A stretch of 64,000 nt of DNA from Coniella vitis (taxonomy: Eukaryota; Ascomycota; Sordariomycetes; Diaporthales; Schizoparmaceae), in NCBI GenBank assembly GCA_011317545.1, contig WUJK01000006.1:1736001-1800000 (forward strand), read 5' to 3'. Positions 22,996 to 34,699 of this stretch are shown here, in pieces. Under the pieces are notes generated by a model. That model did not search any database. It saw nothing but the letters and a program-made list of their open reading frames with translations, and was not told the origin of the DNA. Each line of letters begins with the position of its first letter. The stretch's first letter is position 1. Made by a program: the position numbers and the translations under genes.

Positions 22996-23925
22996 TTAAA
23001 CTTCTTTTTGGTTTGCCTTCCTGTGTACTTTGGGGGATAAAAGCGGGAAATACGAGCCATCTGCCCGCTCTCTCATCGTGAGTGGAGGGACAGCAGATGA
23101 TAGCCCATTGGTTGGTGTTCTTTGTCGAGAGCTATTTGGCGGGATGGTAATGCCCTGCGTCTTCCTTTCTCTGCCTCTCTTTCCGCCAGCGTTATCAGGA
23201 GAGGCATCCTTGGACCGAGATACCCGAGGGCTTTTCATCGTCAGGTAGTCGCCTGCACCACCGCCGCCGCCTGGAGTTATGGACCCTCCCCCTCCTCCTC
23301 CTCCTCCCCCACCAGAAGGTGAACGATGGTGCTGCCGACGACCCAGGTCCAGTGGTAGCTCGAGGCGAGAGTTCAGCTGCGCCCAAGCATCGTCGTCATC
23401 GGCATCCTTGCCGTTGAGCCGCCATCCTCCCACCCCTTCAAAGTCACGGTCCATCCCAATGGAAGGAATGAACATGACCGAATCGGCGCGATTGTTTATA
23501 CGACCGCCAAGTCCGACCGCGGTATCCTCGATGGGCGTAATGGAGTCGACTGAGGCGAAGCTGGCTGTGCTGGTGCGTCTACGCCGGTGATGGCGCCCCA
23601 TGCCGGCTCCGGTTCGGGTTGCGGCTAGGGATGGTGTTGTTTGTCCGCTAGCGGCGCGGGAGTCGATGGTGGTGGGCATGTCGGAGGTGGCTGAATGGCC
23701 GGGGAGGACTGAGGCACCATAGGTCCGTGGAAAGGGGTAGATGCGATGGCCGGTGATGTACTGGGGCACCATGTTGACAGCAATGTCAATGTATACGACG
23801 GCGACGCGGAACATGAGGACCGAGAAGGCCAATGTGGTTGTAATGCCTGCGAGAATGGCAAGGGGAATGGTGACGACGAAGAGGAAGGGCACAATGAGCC
23901 CGTAGGCGGGGTTGAGCAGCGCCAT
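22996..23925 (-). CDS. Two-TM membrane protein with low-complexity tail
   Basis: A single minus-strand exon of 309 residues, start context CAACAATGGCG. The first ~60 residues carry two hydrophobic stretches (LIVPFLFVVTIPLAILAGITTTLAFSVLMFR as a long or hairpin segment, then VAVVYIDIAVNMV), followed by a motif YITGHRIYPFPRTYGAS. The remainder is disordered: Arg/His-rich (GRHHRRRRTSTASFASVDS), an acidic DDDD patch, a run of ten glycines encoded by a CCTCC-type repeat on the plus strand (about 23287-23310), and Ser/Thr/Pro-rich sequence to the end. I do not recognise the family. It is likely a conserved fungal membrane protein, probably with a cytosolic tail. The poly-Gly run probably varies in length between strains. 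Confidence 0.75.
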   Translation of the reverse strand: MALLNPAYGLIVPFLFVVTIPLAILAGITTTLAFSVLMFRVAVVYIDIAVNMVPQYITGHRIYPFPRTYGASVLPGHSATSDMPTTIDSRAASGQTTPSLAATRTGAGMGRHHRRRRTSTASFASVDSITPIEDTAVGLGGRINNRADSVMFIPSIGMDRDFEGVGGWRLNGKDADDDDAWAQLNSRLELPLDLGRRQHHRSPSGGGGGGGGGGSITPGGGGGAGDYLTMKSPRVSRSKDASPDNAGGKRGRERKTQGITIPPNSSRQRTPTNGLSSAVPPLTMRERADGSYFPLLSPKVHRKANQKEV

Positions 23926-26244
23926 TGTTGGATTGGTGATGCGTGTCGTGTATAGTTGTGCTGCGAGCCAGACTTGTGAAAAGAAAAAAAAAAAGTGTCA
24001 AGGGCGCTGTTCAACAGGCCGGCATCGTGGTCATTGTTTGCTGAATCGTATATCGCTGATCAGAGGGAAGAAGCGGAGATGAGGCCCTGGGCCACTGTGC
24101 CTGTGTCAGAGGTGGTGGTCTTGGGGCATGATGGGAGGAGAAATAGAAAGGAAGCGTTGCAAGATGCTGTTCGAAGCCGAGGGGATGCGGACAATGAAGC
24201 TTGGGCGGGCCGGGTGCCAGAACGATGAATTCACAGTTCGGCGCAGGTTTGTCTGGATCTGGATCTGGATCTGGGGGAAGGTGCAAAAGGCATGTGAAAA
24301 CGGATTACATAGGCGGTCAACCCCACCTGCTACATAGTACAACACTTGTGATTGGTACCTACTAGCGTGGGTCGGCTTTGACAGCTGTGTTACATAGCAC
24401 ACGGTGTGGGGTGTGGACAGTGTGTGTGTGTGGATGCTCACCGGATATCGCTTTGGAAGCACGGTTTGAATATCGAATCAAATCACGAATTGATGCGGCG
24501 GATTGAAGATTATATGTTTGGGGGGAAACACATTCGGACCAGCCTCGAGTCCATTCAACGAACATTGCCACGTATTCCTGATATCAAGGCTCTGGAGCAC
24601 TTTGACTTGGCTACGTCGCCATATATGTAATAATTCAGGCATCAAGTCTCTTCGTCCAGGCAACTTGAGCGCATCAAGATTCGGCCAAGATCGTGGCCTG
24701 GGGGTGAATGTAAGTATGAGCACACCATCAGTCATATATGATCCATACGCAACGCTTTACAGTGAGCCATGACACCCACCTTGTCGTCATTACCAGAAGC
24801 GGTGTTGACCATACGGGCAATACAGTGATATCAGTGTATGTGCAAAATATCACCAGAATCAAAGAAACCGCCGACCAGTCCCCAAACAGTTGAAAGAAAT
24901 GCTCCGGAAGTCAAGAGCAAGCGAAGGTCGGCCGCCAATCGGGTATGACAATGGTCGGAGCGATGCACAGGACCGTCAGTCATTGGGCCGTGGAAACACC
25001 CAATACAATTTCTTCCTTGTAAGTCGCTCCAGTTGTGCCAGTCATTTCCACCTCATCTGTATGGATTGTAAGCCTCCGCTTATATGTCCTGTCGTCCACA
25101 ATGGAGCATATCGCCCGGACATCCCATCATATGGCTTCGTCCGCCCACCAGACTTTCGCCTTCCACAACAACTCATTGTCTTTGATATGCCGTGCACCTA
25201 TCACACAAGGTCAGTGGGTTGTGCAATACCAATACTTTCTCTTGCTGGCAAAACCACTGGGGAAAAGAGCTAGAAGCGTTCCCAACTGTACCAAGATCAT
25301 GGCCTGTACAAATGGCCACTGGCTCACACACGCTCAGATTTTGTATAGGACTCTTTTAAGTCATATACCTCGGGGATTTCTGAACATTGCCGTTCTTTTT
25401 CTATTATGAGCTCTGAGAATCTGCAGTATTCCAGCCTTCAGCGCTAGGCTCTCTTTACAGGGCTTCTGTACCTTTTGACTGGAGCTGGCATTGAGAATGA
25501 TACACCTGTAGTACCCTTTTCGCGACCCTAATTTGACTGATTGTCCGTACTCTCAGGTAGCGATATGTAACTGTGCTCTGAGTGTGCCAAGCCTTCCATA
25601 TTCTGGAAGAGGCTAGCTGACTCAGAAAGTGGTGGGACATTGAAGCTCAACTTTCACGCTACCTAATTGATGGCGGAGCGACCCCCATTTTGAGGTGTTA
25701 TAGCATCCAAAGTTCATATACGTTCTTAGTAAATCGGTAGGCTGTCCATTTTTCTCTCCCGTCAAATGCCGCAAAGGAAAATTCACAAATAGGATGGCGA
25801 TAGTATTTGATTTCTTGATACTCGATAACTGGGCAATAACCATATACATAGTATCCGCACCGACCGGTAGCAGCGCCCGCCCCGCTGCCTGCACCTGGGT
25901 CCCACAGATTGCTCCACTAGGTTATAGCGGGCTGCCGGGGTAGCTTGGGATAACGCGGGGGAGCAATGTACACCATATAGCAGTCGACCAGTGGCTCTGC
26001 CCAAATTAGTTAGCCAGAGAGGAAACCTCTGCTTCGTATAAGAAACTTTTTTACTGTCTCAAACCGTGGCTTTCCCAAGGCAGCAGTGGGTGCCGGCGAA
26101 AAGGAGCCCGTGCGATGGGAATGTTCTATTTTGGTGCCTTGAGCAACTCTTCTATAGCCCCCACTTCCACCGCACCCACGATTTACAAAGTACTATGATC
26201 ATAGTAGTAGCTTCCTCCTTCATATTACCCGCAGTTGAACTGCC
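23926..26244. other. 2.3-kb intergenic region, no supportable gene
   Basis: It holds a GGATCT short repeat at about 24253-24274, a TG run at 24419-24431, and three members of the CATAGTA motif family (24331-24340, 25845-25853, 26191-26206). Short frames such as 24890-25273 have no domain features. From about 24.6 kb the composition is less GC-rich than around the housekeeping genes. Confidence 0.5.
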
Positions 26245-27064
26245 GAGTGACAAGGCTGTCTCAGTCATGACAGCCACGTGAAGCTCTTCTACGAGGCAAG
26301 CGATCGGGGAGTATGGGCATTGGGTTCGAACTCGGTTCTCAAGGAACGATCAAGTAAGGGACCCCGATCCGAAGCCGCAAACATCCGTTTTCTCCAGCAC
26401 AAGACGGATATCCCCGTCGCTGCTCTTGTTGAGGAACGGACGGAAGCCGATGGGCGATACTTCATTCTTACCAAACGGATCCCCGGTGAATCACTGGGCA
26501 CTGCTTGGATATCAATATTGGGCGCGGAGAGAGATCGCATGGCCAAGCAAACCGCCGACGTCTTGGCTCAACTGCGACAAGTTCAATCCGCACGAGTGGA
26601 AGAGCCTTGAAGGACAACCAGTTTACGCGGACTTTTTATTCTTTGGTAGATATAACACGCCTCATGGACCCTTCGTTTCGGATGACGAGCTGTGGGGAGA
26701 AATGGCCAAATCGCTGCAAGGCATCTCGGAAAATGCTCGTCGGCAATTGCGGGAGCGCATGCCCTCTATGGAGCCCTACACCTATACTCATGGGGATCTG
26801 ACGAATGCCAACATTATTGTCCAAGGTGGTAACCTTGGAAGTATCTTTGATCGGGAGGCGAGTGGCTACTCTCCGGTTTGGTGGGACTTTACCAGCGCGG
26901 GGATTGGCCAAGACCAAAAAGACTGGCAATGGAAGACTCTCTTGCGAAAACATATGCCGGACTAGTCGGAGGCACGCAATTTCTGGCTAGATTTCTACAC
27001 TCTTTTCAAATTCCCGGACTTGGATGGAAAAGGAGCACTCTTACTCAGGGAACTGGAACAATAG
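26245..27064 (+). pseudogene. Broken APH/choline-kinase-type phosphotransferase
   Basis: Three pieces of one protein family lie in order but not in one open frame. Piece 1 (about 26278-26598) reads VKLFYEASDRGVWALGS, VLKERS and EAANIRFL, then TKRIPGESLGTAW. Piece 2, one base out of phase from about 26598, reads SLEGQPVYADFLFFGRYNTP, then the catalytic-loop-like YTHGDLTNANIIV, then WWDFTSAGIGQDQKDWQWK and LLRKHMPD. A TAG follows at 26963-26965, after which the same frame continues FWLDFYTLFKFPDLDGKGAL to a stop at 27062-27064. The order and content match fungal aminoglycoside-phosphotransferase-like kinases. The usual metal-site text after the catalytic loop is altered (SIFDREASGY). One extra base and one nonsense codon indicate a pseudogene. 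The N-terminus is unclear, and a further phase change near 26250 is possible. Confidence 0.75.
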
Positions 27065-27933
27065 TGTAAAGATAGAAGCCGCAAACTGTAGGTTTCTCGG
27101 TGGTTTTTATGGTTCTCACACACCAAGGAACCCTTCCGTTGACATTCCTTTTCTACCAATGTCTGTTCTCGTTCATCTAATGATAGATCAGTCCGTATTT
27201 TGTCCATGTTGGAGGATGCAAGTCCCACCGCTCCACAGAATTCACCTTTTCGCCCCTTCCATGACATTGCCAGAATTGCTGCAATATACACTTGGAAAGC
27301 CGAAAGCGTTGGCCCCCAAAATAAGTACCTTCATAACACTGATGAATGCATTTGTGCAAGACTTTTTCGACGCTTGCTCCCAAAGAAGCGACAGAAACGA
27401 CTTGCAAAAGATCTGGCATTCCGTTCTTTTGTTATTCCACTTGGCAACAAGGTACTTTTTATTGAGCGCAAGAACCATGTCCAATTTCAAGTTCAAAGTC
27501 TCTTCTTTTCGTAACAGACTTACACCTTCTGGAAGTCAAATACACTCCTAAAATAACTCCCATCCTCAAGGTGAGGCTCCACTGCTAAGACGTACATAGT
27601 ACGCTATATTGTAGAAAGCTACCCTAGATCCCAGGGTGGCCAGGCATGCTGGACCCCCCTGTAAACCAGATGTGACGTCAAATTTGGACCCTGGATAAGC
27701 TGCACAGTAAGTACTATAGTACCCAGGCAGTCCAGGTACTTACAGCCGTGTACGAATTATCTCATAATAGCCTCATCCCGCAAATTTGCAGCTATACAAG
27801 CTCTCTCCAGCAACTTGACGCTCAAAAGTTTCGAAACACCAGTCACACGAACTAAAACACAAAAGGGCCTGAGATTTTGCACTACTTATTCCACAGAAGC
27901 AATCCATCATTACAACGTCCTTACCAAGGAAAC
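27065..27933. other. Intergenic region
   Basis: Spacer between the phosphotransferase relic and the TatD-family gene. The frame at 27024-27551 overlaps the relic's last codons and shows no domain. A GTACATAGTAC motif copy lies at 27592-27602. Confidence 0.5.
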
Positions 27934-29304
27934 ATGGCGGCAAACGAGCCGGAGAAGCCCTTCCCATGGGACACGGGCATCTACGACGCCCACTGCCACC
28001 CGACCGACACCATGTCGTCCATCCCCAGCATAACAGCCTCGATGCGCGCTCGCACCCTGACTGTTATGGCCACCCGCGCCCAGGACCAGGACCTCGTCGC
28101 CCAGCTGGCCACCCAGTGCGGCGTCACCTCCCGCCAAGCCATCACCTCTTCGTCCTCGGTCTCATCCCAACAGCGAGTGATTCCCGCGTTTGGCTGGCAC
28201 CCTTGGTTCTCGCACCAGATCTACGACGATATAACGTCCGACCCGTCTCCGCTATGGCACACAGATCCAGACGCTGCAAAACGCAACCACTATGACGCTG
28301 TCCTCGTGCCCTCCCCGTCACGCCAACGCAGCAACAACAAGGACAGCCAGAAGGAGGGAGATGGCCACAACAACGGCAACGACAACGACAACGACGACTT
28401 CGACGACTTCCTAACCCATCTCCCAACACCAATCCCGCTCTCCACCCTCCTGTCTTCCATCCGTCAAAACCTCCTCGCCCATCCGTTTGCCCTCGTCGGC
28501 GAAATCGGCATCGACAAGGCCTTCCGCTTGCCCCTCCACGGCCCCGGACTCGATGAGGACATGACCCCCGGCCGACGCAACGGCCAGCCTCTATCCCCGT
28601 ACCGCGTCACCATGGACCACCAGATCTGCATTTTCACGGCGCAGTTGAAGCTCGCGGGGGAGCTGGGTCGTGCGGTCAGCGTGCATGGCGTGCAGGCGCC
28701 CGGTCCGCTGTTTGAGACACTAAGACGCACGTGGGAAGGGCATGAGAAGAGGGTTGTGTCGAATCGGGAGCGCAAGAAGCTTGCAATAGGGGTAAATGAG
28801 GATTTCTCTTCTTCGGATGATGATAATGATAATGATAATGATGACGGTGACAATGCTCGTGATGCTAGAGGTAATGGCAATGGCATTGGCCAGAGGGCGA
28901 ATGGACGAAATGACGACCTTGAAGAAGCAAGGCCCAAACGCTGCAAACCGAAGCCCTTCCCACCTCGAATCTGTCTGCATTCCTTTAGCAGCGGCGTGCA
29001 GACACTCAAACAGTACATTGACGACAAGAGGATACCCGCAAAGATCTTCTTTTCTTTCAGCCAAGCCGTCAATTACTCGACCGGCGCACATGAAAATGCA
29101 CGGAAAAAGCACATTGCCGACGACGTTATCCGCGAGTGCCCAGACGACAGGATATTACTCGAGAGCGACCTACACACTGCTGGCCAGGACATGGACTACA
29201 TGCTCGAAAGGATTTACAGACAAGCCTGCATCGCCAAAGGCTGGGACTTGCCGGATGGTGTGGAAAGAATCAAAAAGAACTACGAAGAGTTCATCATCGG
29301 CTAA
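27934..29304 (+). CDS. TatD-family metal-dependent hydrolase, Scn1-like
   Basis: A single exon of 456 residues starting at aaacATGGcg (27934). The frame is open upstream, but that ATG has the best context and the protein N-terminus follows at once. TatD features: the metal-binding HxH in YDAHCHPTD (H20, H22), AFGWHPWFSHQ, VGEIGID with the conserved Glu, HGVQAPGP, CLHSFSSG, and LLESDLH with the late Asp. Two insertions rich in Asp/Asn (about residues 135-155 and 290-325) enlarge the barrel relative to bacterial TatD. The layout resembles fungal Cut9-interacting protein Scn1 and relatives. TatD proteins are DNases or phosphoesterases. Substrate here is unknown. It is convergent with the VCX1-like gene. 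Intact. Confidence 0.88.
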   Translation: MAANEPEKPFPWDTGIYDAHCHPTDTMSSIPSITASMRARTLTVMATRAQDQDLVAQLATQCGVTSRQAITSSSSVSSQQRVIPAFGWHPWFSHQIYDDITSDPSPLWHTDPDAAKRNHYDAVLVPSPSRQRSNNKDSQKEGDGHNNGNDNDNDDFDDFLTHLPTPIPLSTLLSSIRQNLLAHPFALVGEIGIDKAFRLPLHGPGLDEDMTPGRRNGQPLSPYRVTMDHQICIFTAQLKLAGELGRAVSVHGVQAPGPLFETLRRTWEGHEKRVVSNRERKKLAIGVNEDFSSSDDDNDNDNDDGDNARDARGNGNGIGQRANGRNDDLEEARPKRCKPKPFPPRICLHSFSSGVQTLKQYIDDKRIPAKIFFSFSQAVNYSTGAHENARKKHIADDVIRECPDDRILLESDLHTAGQDMDYMLERIYRQACIAKGWDLPDGVERIKKNYEEFIIG

Positions 29305-29660
29305 ACAAAGTCGCGTGCACGTATGATTATAGTAAAATCCTGTATTCCAGGTCCAATCTTGGATTGCAGTCCAGCGCCACCTTTGCAACATAAATATAAT
29401 CCGTCCTGTCATGTGAAGTGCTCCTTTATGCCCGTGTTACTAATGCGAATCATGCCATCCATCTATCTGCTCCCAGAAAGTAAAGACAGAAAGAAAAGAA
29501 AACATAAAAGAAACGACCCGAGTCCCGTATATCGACGGTGAAAGATGCTCGCTCCGAGAAAAAAAAAAAAAGATGTACTGGGCATGCCGTTGCAAGAAAT
29601 ATGTACATGCATGGTTACCAAACGCCAGGTAATGATTTGTCTGCATTGCACTTCAGACTT
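29305..29660. other. Convergent 3' spacer
   Basis: A 356-bp gap between two convergent stop codons. It contains an A run near 29560-29571 and nothing else I can support. Confidence 0.55.
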
Positions 29661-31063
29661 TTACTCTGACGAGCTTTCGCCTGGAGTAGGGTTGTAAAAT
29701 GCTGCCACGGCCACAATAATGTACACAATGACACAAAGCGCACCCTCCAAATAGTTGCTCTTTTGATCACGCAGAAAGTTTCCGACTGTGAGAATGGCAA
29801 GAATGAGGACCGTCAGGTTGAAGGTGTCAAAGTCCAAGCCCATGCCAATGTCCAAGCCCCAGCCAGCAATGACAACAAGGGGGCCGTTGAAGAGCGCCGT
29901 CTGCAGAGCAGCGCCAAGGACGTGCGAGAGGGCTAGGTTCATCTGGTTATCCCAAGCCTCGTCCACTGCCGTGATGTGTTCGGCCGCCTTCTCCACCAGC
30001 GGCACCAGGATGAGACCCATAAAAGAATCAGAAACGCCGTGGTTTGCGACAATGAAGGTGATTTCGGCCACCAGAGCAATGGCAATGATAGACACCAGAG
30101 CAATCGCGATGACGAGGGCAACAACGCACTCGGTAAAAGTGAGCTTTGCCTTGGTGGCGTCCTCGTGACGGTCGTGGTCACGCTCCTCGTCGAACTCGAA
30201 AATGGCCTCGTAAATACCGTGATGTGTTCGACCTATGAACCACATGTAGATAAAGTAAGAAATCATCAGCGCGACTGCAGTAGCACGCGATACGGAAAGC
30301 ACACGCGCGGTGAAGAGCGCGTCTGACTCTTCAGTCGTGCCATAAAATGCGCTCCAGAAAACGGTGGGGACGGCAAGCCCAAAGCCAGCAGTCAGCAGAA
30401 GGCCAGTGCCAGACTCGCTCACAGCCTCGTTGAAGTGAGACTCATCGCGCCGCATACCAGAAGCAAAGAAGCAGAGACCTAGGCAGAGCAGCATGTTGGC
30501 GAGAATGGAACCGAGAATGGCGGCTTTGACGACGTTTTCCTGGAAGGGCTCTTGTTTGAGGAGAACAAGGAAGAGGACAATCTCGACAAGAGAACCAAGT
30601 CTATAAAAGTACACATTGTCAGCAGGTACAAGCCATGGAGAAAGGTTATGGTGGGCACCAACGTAGTTTCCACCATGACAGCAATGACGTGAGGCATCTT
30701 GCGACCGACTTCCTGACCAGCAAAACCAATAAGGTTGGCGCAGGGGACCATGGCGATGTAGGCGAGAATGAAGGTTGCGAGGTGGTTTTCGGTGGCATAG
30801 CGGACTGCTATGGCACAGGGGACAAACGGCCACAGGATGTTCACGGCAGCTGAGGCTTTGCACGAAGACTTGGCAATAATGGCGAAGAAGTGCTTTGGCG
30901 AGAAACCGCGCCGGCCACTCTCTCCGGCGGCCCTGATCCAGGGCGTCATGGTCGAGTTGCCATTTCCATCGTCGTGCTTGTGTTCGACGGGCTCTCGGGC
31001 TTGTTCGTGTTGAGGAAGCACTGAGGATCCGGATCCGGCTGTACCGTCCTTTTCCGCAGCCAT
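29661..31063 (-). CDS. Vacuolar Ca2+/H+ exchanger, VCX1-like (CaCA family)
   Basis: Minus-strand exons 31063-30663 and 30600-29661 join across a 62-bp intron (donor GTTGGT, acceptor TATAG, CTGAC branch site), giving 446 residues. The splice restores VETTLGSLVEIVLFLVLLK, which continues into a membrane segment, supporting the unusual donor. A ~65-residue hydrophilic N-terminus precedes about eleven membrane segments. An acidic cytosolic loop (EFDEERDHDRHEDATK) separates the two halves. CaCA repeat text is seen at GSLVEIVLFL / GSILANMLLCLGLCFF in the first half and GLILVPLVEKAAEHITA / ALSHVLGAALQTALFNGPL in the second. The C-terminus GNFLRDQKSNYLEGALCVIV is typical of fungal VCX1. It moves Ca2+ into the vacuole in exchange for protons. 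Confidence 0.9.
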
Positions 31064-33808
31064 TCTGGCGTTGACACTTGGGTTCACTTTCCTCCTCTCG
31101 TTGCTTGTTACTCTGTAAGGTATATGCTGCTGGCCTCCGAGTTGAACGAGCGAAATGTGCAAGGAAGTCAAGACAAGGTCTCTGGCTGGGGCTGTGGGCC
31201 AAGGGAAGGGAGCGAGTTTTTGTATCAAAAGGGCGCCGTTTCGAAGCAGTCAAAGTCCGAAAGCTTAAATATATGCTTGCCTAATCCCTAGGCTTAGGCG
31301 TTGGATATTTGTAGGATGGGGTGAAACGTGTGTTGAGGTCAGTCGGTTTGCGGCGCAAGAGCAAATCAGTCGAGAGTCCGGACTGGATTGGGAAGACTGG
31401 GTGACGAGCGAGCGCAATCAAGGCCTTGCATAGCGTCCCTGAGCCGCAGCAAGTGAGTAACGGGAAGGAAAGGCTTTTTTAACAAGAAGCAAAGCAGGGA
31501 CAGATGCTCGGAGAGACCTACCAGACAAGAAGCCAAGACCTCCGTCCGCCACATGATGGACAGCCCATCCAGCCTGGTCCCACCGCCATGCCCAAAAGGT
31601 CCAGACTATCGTGTGCCCTGTGGCGGTTGCCCACTGCGTCTCCTATTTGCTTCGATTCTGGGCGCTGTAAGCTCAACGTAGAAGGTTGGACGCGAGCCTT
31701 GGCGGTTGTTTCAGTTGGTCGACAGCACCCGTCAGCAAGGATCGGCTGGGGCCTTTACATTGGCGGCCCCGCCCGTAAAAAAAGTGAGTGGAATCTCACC
31801 GCTTGTACTATAAGTTGACTGCTGAGCTGGCCATGCAGCCCGCCAGCCCGCTGCGTAAGCCCAGGCCAGTCTGCCCGTGCCCAGGTCGCCGTCACTGTTA
31901 CTGGCCTGACCTGGCTCGACCTTCACATAGTACTTACCGGGGGAGAATGGCTTGTAGGTCGTCGTCAGTGGTCCTAACTTGGCCCTGTCTGCGTGGTGGT
32001 GGCGGTGGTGGTGATGGTAGCCCTAGACGAGACACGACTCTTGTATACTATGACCTGTGGTAACAAAGGTAGACGCTTGGCGCCAATTGGAACGCTGGAC
32101 AGAGAAACACAGTTCCCTGCTAGCTGGCTGTCACTTGGCTTCCAAGCTTCCAAGCTTGTCAAGTGCACGACATGAGACGGCGAAGCCTTTTGAGACATCC
32201 GGCCAGTGCTTGCTTGGTTTTTGGTCTGGCTGCTTGACTCATCAGCTGAAGCACCAGCAGCGTGCTGCTCCAAGCGTTCTGTAAGCTTTCCACAAGGAAG
32301 GAACAGTAGTTGCACCCAGGCCTCCCACCGAGCATGCCAAGACTCAGCTCTGCCCGCCCTGGTCAGTAAGGAACGCTGTACACCCAATTGGCGCACTACG
32401 CCGTAGCGACGCATTCTATGCTAGCACGGCCCCGGGAAAATCCTCCTTGCACTGTTACCTCGCCCAACTGCGCAAAGGGGATGTTGTGGGCTTAGTTGGT
32501 CTCAACGCCAGGCGTTTCTATCAATCAAGATCTACCATGACGACCTACAGATGATGCTTGACTCAACCAGCGGCGAGAGTTGGGAGAAGCATCCTACGAT
32601 CGTCTGGAAAGGGTCCTAGCCAAGCACCCTCCCTCCCAATTGATGGCCTCTGGGAAAAAGAAAACACATCCCCCCAAAAGAAAGCCCGCCCCCTTCCCGA
32701 TGGCTCCACAATCTCTTGGCATCCGGATTCGGTGACGCGTCTGGCATTGGAGACGACGAGCATACCTTTCGACTTATTCTTCAATTGAACTTCTCATCAA
32801 ACACTTCCAGTCATAGTCCTGGAAACATATTTGCGAGTGACGCAAATGCTCTTCTTGCCTTGAAAATGCAAGTATAGTCTTCTGCCCAAAAGTAGATATA
32901 AGTAGATACCTTTGAAAATGTGAAGTTGAGTCGTGAGTACAGTTAAACGGGGACGAGTAGAGTCCTTGAGACGCTTCGATACGGTCGATATACGCGAGTA
33001 TTCGAAGTCATTGCCTAGTAATTATTGTTCATGAAATATCTAGGGCGTAGTTGCAATTATTTATCGAGCGCTAGGCGCTGGGAGGAAGTCGTGTTTGCTA
33101 TAATCTCATCACCATCAGAGATCACACGAGACAGACCAACCTTGAAGAGATGAAAGCCCTGCTGCATCACTATCCTAATACGGATTCTCCCAAAGTAGCA
33201 TGAACTGGGATCCTGATGTGGTTCTGCACCGGCCTGGCTGGTGAAACATTCACCATGAAAGTGACAGTGACACCAAGCCTTATGAAGAAATAAATCCAGC
33301 CAGATTCCACCAAGCAAGCGATGATGAGGGAGGTAGTCCGGCAATCAGGAGCTATACTTAACTACTAGGCAGCATAGAATGCTAATAACAGACTTTCTCG
33401 AGTGGGTATTTGTTGACTACGCATTTTGGGCTCGTCACTCTGGCCATTCCTTTCCCACCACTGGCTGTCAAAGTGATTGCGCTGGGGCAGAGGTTTCAAT
33501 GATTCAAACATGGGTCTTTTCTCAATACATAAACACTGCGTCGTTGTACTTCATTCATGTTGTCAACACCGGCTACACGATCTATCGGCAGCCATAGCAC
33601 AAACCGGAAGTTTGCTACATGGTACAACTACGTCCATGGCCTTGCAATCCTCGACCAGCAAGCAAAAGTGCATTCGTAATCAGCTCATATTAAAAGAGTC
33701 AACATATTTCATTTATCAACTCGAGCTCAGCAACATCTTAGAAACCGCTGATATCAGACTTGGAGCAGGCACCCGTTGGCGTTCTTAGAAACACACACTT
33801 TGGTCACA
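31064..33808. other. 2.7-kb intergenic region, no supportable gene
   Basis: Holds the promoter of the VCX1-like gene at its left and that of the orphan gene at its right. Frames such as 31974-32414 (minus) look random. A GGTGGTGGCGGTGGTGG-like stretch lies at 31995-32014 and one ACATAGTAC motif at 31925-31933. Confidence 0.5.
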
Positions 33809-34699
33809 ATGTCACGGTATGCTCCCGGACAAGGAGGCTCACGCCATGGGCAGAGCTCCTCTGGTTACTCCTCGATGCCATACAAATCAACTTACACAAG
33901 TTATTCCTCCGTGCCATACGAACCAGCATCTTCGTCGGGGCATAAGCACGGGCCCGAAAGCAAGGGCAAGAACAACGACAAGGGGAAGGCACAGGTGCCG
34001 TCCAAGCCCATAGTGATGGCCATCACAGTGAGCGGCCGACTAGGAGTTGACAAACTTGAGGACCGGATAGAGATCATAGACAAAAAGTACAGCGACGACG
34101 ACGTTGCCAGAGAAGACCTGCTGAGGCCAGACAAGAGACCTGACGCAGTCATATTGACGGTCACCCAAATCTACAACCCGGCGTTGCAGCCCGGCAGGCG
34201 CCTGACGGAACTTCTTATCGAGTATGTTACTTCCGGGGGCACCCTTATTCTCTGCCGCACGGCGGCCCACCTTTGGTCCGATTATATCGACAGTTGGTTT
34301 CATTTCCGATGGCACCTTCCTTGGAGACGGGGAACTTTTCGACAGACAGGTGTGAAGCGTGTAGATCGTGGACTTGGCCCCGAGAATGCTGACCAGCTTC
34401 GAGATCTGCCGCGGTTTTGGGATTCGGAGTTTCAATGCCTCACCGGCGTCAACCAGTCCCAAGATCAGTGGTACCGCATCCATTCGAGGGCACGATACAT
34501 CGATCAACTGGGCAGTAGGCAACCCGTGCCGCAAGAGGAGTATAATCACACGGCGGTTGCATTCGCACCAATTGGTGAGGGCTTCATGGGGTGGATTGGC
34601 GATAGGAAGAAGACAACAGAGCAGGAAATGGTCATAGCGGCCATGCTAAACTTGGATATCACGACATGGTATGATAGTGATTGTAGCGGTAGCCTATAG
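33809..34699 (+). CDS. Orphan protein with possible Rossmann-like core
   Basis: A single exon of 296 residues from MSRYAPGQGG (33809). The first ~65 residues are Ser/Tyr/Lys-rich and disordered. From about residue 70 the protein looks folded: VMAITVSGRLGVDKLEDRIE, PDAVILTVTQIYN, LTELLIEYVTSGGTLILCR, then a Trp/His/Arg-rich segment WFHFRWHLPWRRGTF, and a C-terminal AFAPIGEGFMGWIGDR and EMVIAAMLNLD. The strand-turn text SGGTLIL and the helix before it resemble class I glutamine-amidotransferase or ThuA-like Rossmann proteins, but no catalytic Cys/His/Glu triad is evident. That comparison is inference only. It is isolated between two gene-poor stretches, as expected for an accessory gene. Confidence 0.65.
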   Translation: MSRYAPGQGGSRHGQSSSGYSSMPYKSTYTSYSSVPYEPASSSGHKHGPESKGKNNDKGKAQVPSKPIVMAITVSGRLGVDKLEDRIEIIDKKYSDDDVAREDLLRPDKRPDAVILTVTQIYNPALQPGRRLTELLIEYVTSGGTLILCRTAAHLWSDYIDSWFHFRWHLPWRRGTFRQTGVKRVDRGLGPENADQLRDLPRFWDSEFQCLTGVNQSQDQWYRIHSRARYIDQLGSRQPVPQEEYNHTAVAFAPIGEGFMGWIGDRKKTTEQEMVIAAMLNLDITTWYDSDCSGSL

